DNA of 5,791 bases. Origin: JANQRV01 sp964533785 (GTDB taxonomy: Bacteria > Bacteroidota > Bacteroidia > Chitinophagales > Saprospiraceae). Under the pieces are notes generated by a model. It did not search any database and was not told the origin of the DNA. It saw only the letters and a program-made list of their open reading frames with translations. This document shows, in pieces, positions 5,392 to 5,791 of this stretch. The DNA lies in contig CAZHNG010000405.1 of the NCBI GenBank assembly GCA_964533785.1, forward strand, positions 1 through 5,791, read 5' to 3'. A program made the translations under genes and the position numbers. Each line of letters starts with the position of its first letter. Position 1 is the first letter of the stretch.

Positions 5392-5465
5392 GTAAGACTG
5401 CAGATTCCACCTGCCGGCTATTACTTGCACCCACCTACCGTAACCGCCTAAGGCATATACAAAAG
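5392..5465. other. Non-coding spacer, nothing recognised
   Basis: The 74 bases after the stop of the secreted Cys protein contain no open frame worth reporting and no T-tailed hairpin. A short palindrome GCCTAAGGC (5446-5454) is the only structure seen. If the upstream gene terminates here, it is more likely at the long inverted repeat that follows. Confidence 0.4.
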
Positions 5466-5622
5466 TACTCGGACACATTTAAATTACGTATTAAATTGAG
5501 CGCCTTTTAGCCCAGTACTTCGTTGAAAATGCGCGCCGAAGCTATGGCTGCGCCTGTGCTTTTCGCCTCGTCCTGGACTAAAATCCATCTCAATTTAATG
5601 GAAACCCAAATATGTCCGAGTA
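5466..5622 (-). repeat. 157-bp long imperfect inverted repeat, possible dispersed element or structured RNA
   Basis: Outer arms TACTCGGACA (5466-5475) and TGTCCGAGTA (5613-5622) are perfect. Inner arms ATTAAATTGAG (5490-5500) with CTCAATTTAAT (5589-5599) are perfect over 11 bp, and TTTTAGCCCAG (5505-5515) with CTGGACTAAAA (5573-5583) has one mismatch. The core continues with GAAAA/TTTTC and GCGC/GCGC pairings to a small loop around 5541-5546. The two mismatches within the arms (5476:5612 and 5511:5577) are C:A on the plus strand, hence G:U wobbles in a minus-strand transcript, so I assign the minus strand tentatively. No transposase and no clear target-site duplication is visible. It looks like a mobile or dispersed palindromic element of Bacteroidota; it could also end transcription from both sides. 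Confidence 0.7.
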
Positions 5623-5661
5623 AGTGGATGGACAATTATAAGTTATGCTTATTACACACTC

Positions 5662-5770
5662 TCCTGACGTTTACAGTCAGGACGATAAATGTCCTGATCG
5701 CAAGCATCAGGACGATAAATATCCTGATCGCAAGCATCAGGACGATAAATGTCCTGATCGCAAGCATCAG
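5662..5770. repeat. 30-bp tandem repeat (3.1 copies) of hairpins with a preceding overlapping hairpin
   Basis: Three units of exactly 30 bp occupy 5677-5706, 5707-5736 and 5737-5766, followed by four bases of a fourth. They differ only at 5721 (A for G). Each unit holds TCAGGAC, a 7-nt GATAAAT loop and GTCCTGA, a perfect 7-bp stem except in unit 2, where the loop-closing pair is lost; units are joined by the 9-nt spacer TCGCAAGCA. Just before the array, TCCTGAC (5662-5668) can pair with GTCAGGA (5676-5682) across a 7-nt loop, competing with the first hairpin for the same strand. Because 30 is divisible by three, several frames stay open, including plus-strand ATG 5645 and ATG 5628 to the window edge. 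None is convincing as a gene. No unique spacers, so not a CRISPR array. Confidence 0.9.
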
Positions 5771-5791
5771 TACCCTCACAATCAATCACAC

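Noticed and set aside
5677..5770. CRISPR array
   Set aside because: The 30-bp units abut without unique spacers; the 9-nt linkers are identical and part of the repeat, and no cas gene is near.

Overview
The window reads as chromosome of a member of the Bacteroidota, perhaps near Saprospiria/Lewinella-like bacteria (class-level placement is a guess). The evidence is a TonB-dependent receptor with an N-terminal carboxypeptidase-regulatory-like domain, TAnnTTTG-type promoter elements, A-rich leaders without clear Shine-Dalgarno sequences, and protein sequences of Bacteroidota flavour. The content looks like a metal-acquisition locus, most likely zinc, arranged around one divergent control region.

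Layout. Five genes run leftward (minus strand) from a control region at about 4843-4953: a MerC-domain membrane protein (4842-4309), a LolD/MacB-type ABC ATPase (4216-3590), an FtsX/MacB-type permease whose extracytoplasmic domain carries 18 histidines in about 52 residues (3510-2140), a DUF1826 protein (1960-1316), and the N-terminal 406 codons of a TonB-dependent outer-membrane receptor (1219 to the window edge). One gene runs rightward: a small secreted protein with a CFFCG motif, DUF3299-like (4954-5391). The right 400 bases hold no recognisable gene. They contain a 157-bp long imperfect inverted repeat and a 30-bp tandem repeat in which each unit contains a hairpin.

How it works together (inference). 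The 111-bp divergent region holds a perfect GCAACA-A-TGTTGC palindrome and a second, half-degenerate copy. They share an exact 16-bp direct repeat and lie on the -7/-33 elements of the leftward promoter and inside the rightward promoter. This is what one expects of a Fur-superfamily repressor, and given the gene content Zur is the best guess. The receptor would carry metal or a metal complex over the outer membrane. The His-rich ABC permease/ATPase pair and the secreted Cys protein would handle it in the periplasm or at the inner membrane, with MerC as an additional inner-membrane metal-handling protein. The ABC + FtsX-type permease + DUF3299-like set recalls the zinc-regulated Zrg system of Vibrio. 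DUF1826 is known to me from zinc-responsive gene neighbourhoods, and its residues here suggest a double-stranded beta-helix Fe(II)-dioxygenase-like fold. No regulator gene, ZnuABC component, or mercury reductase/MerR/MerT/MerP gene is visible.
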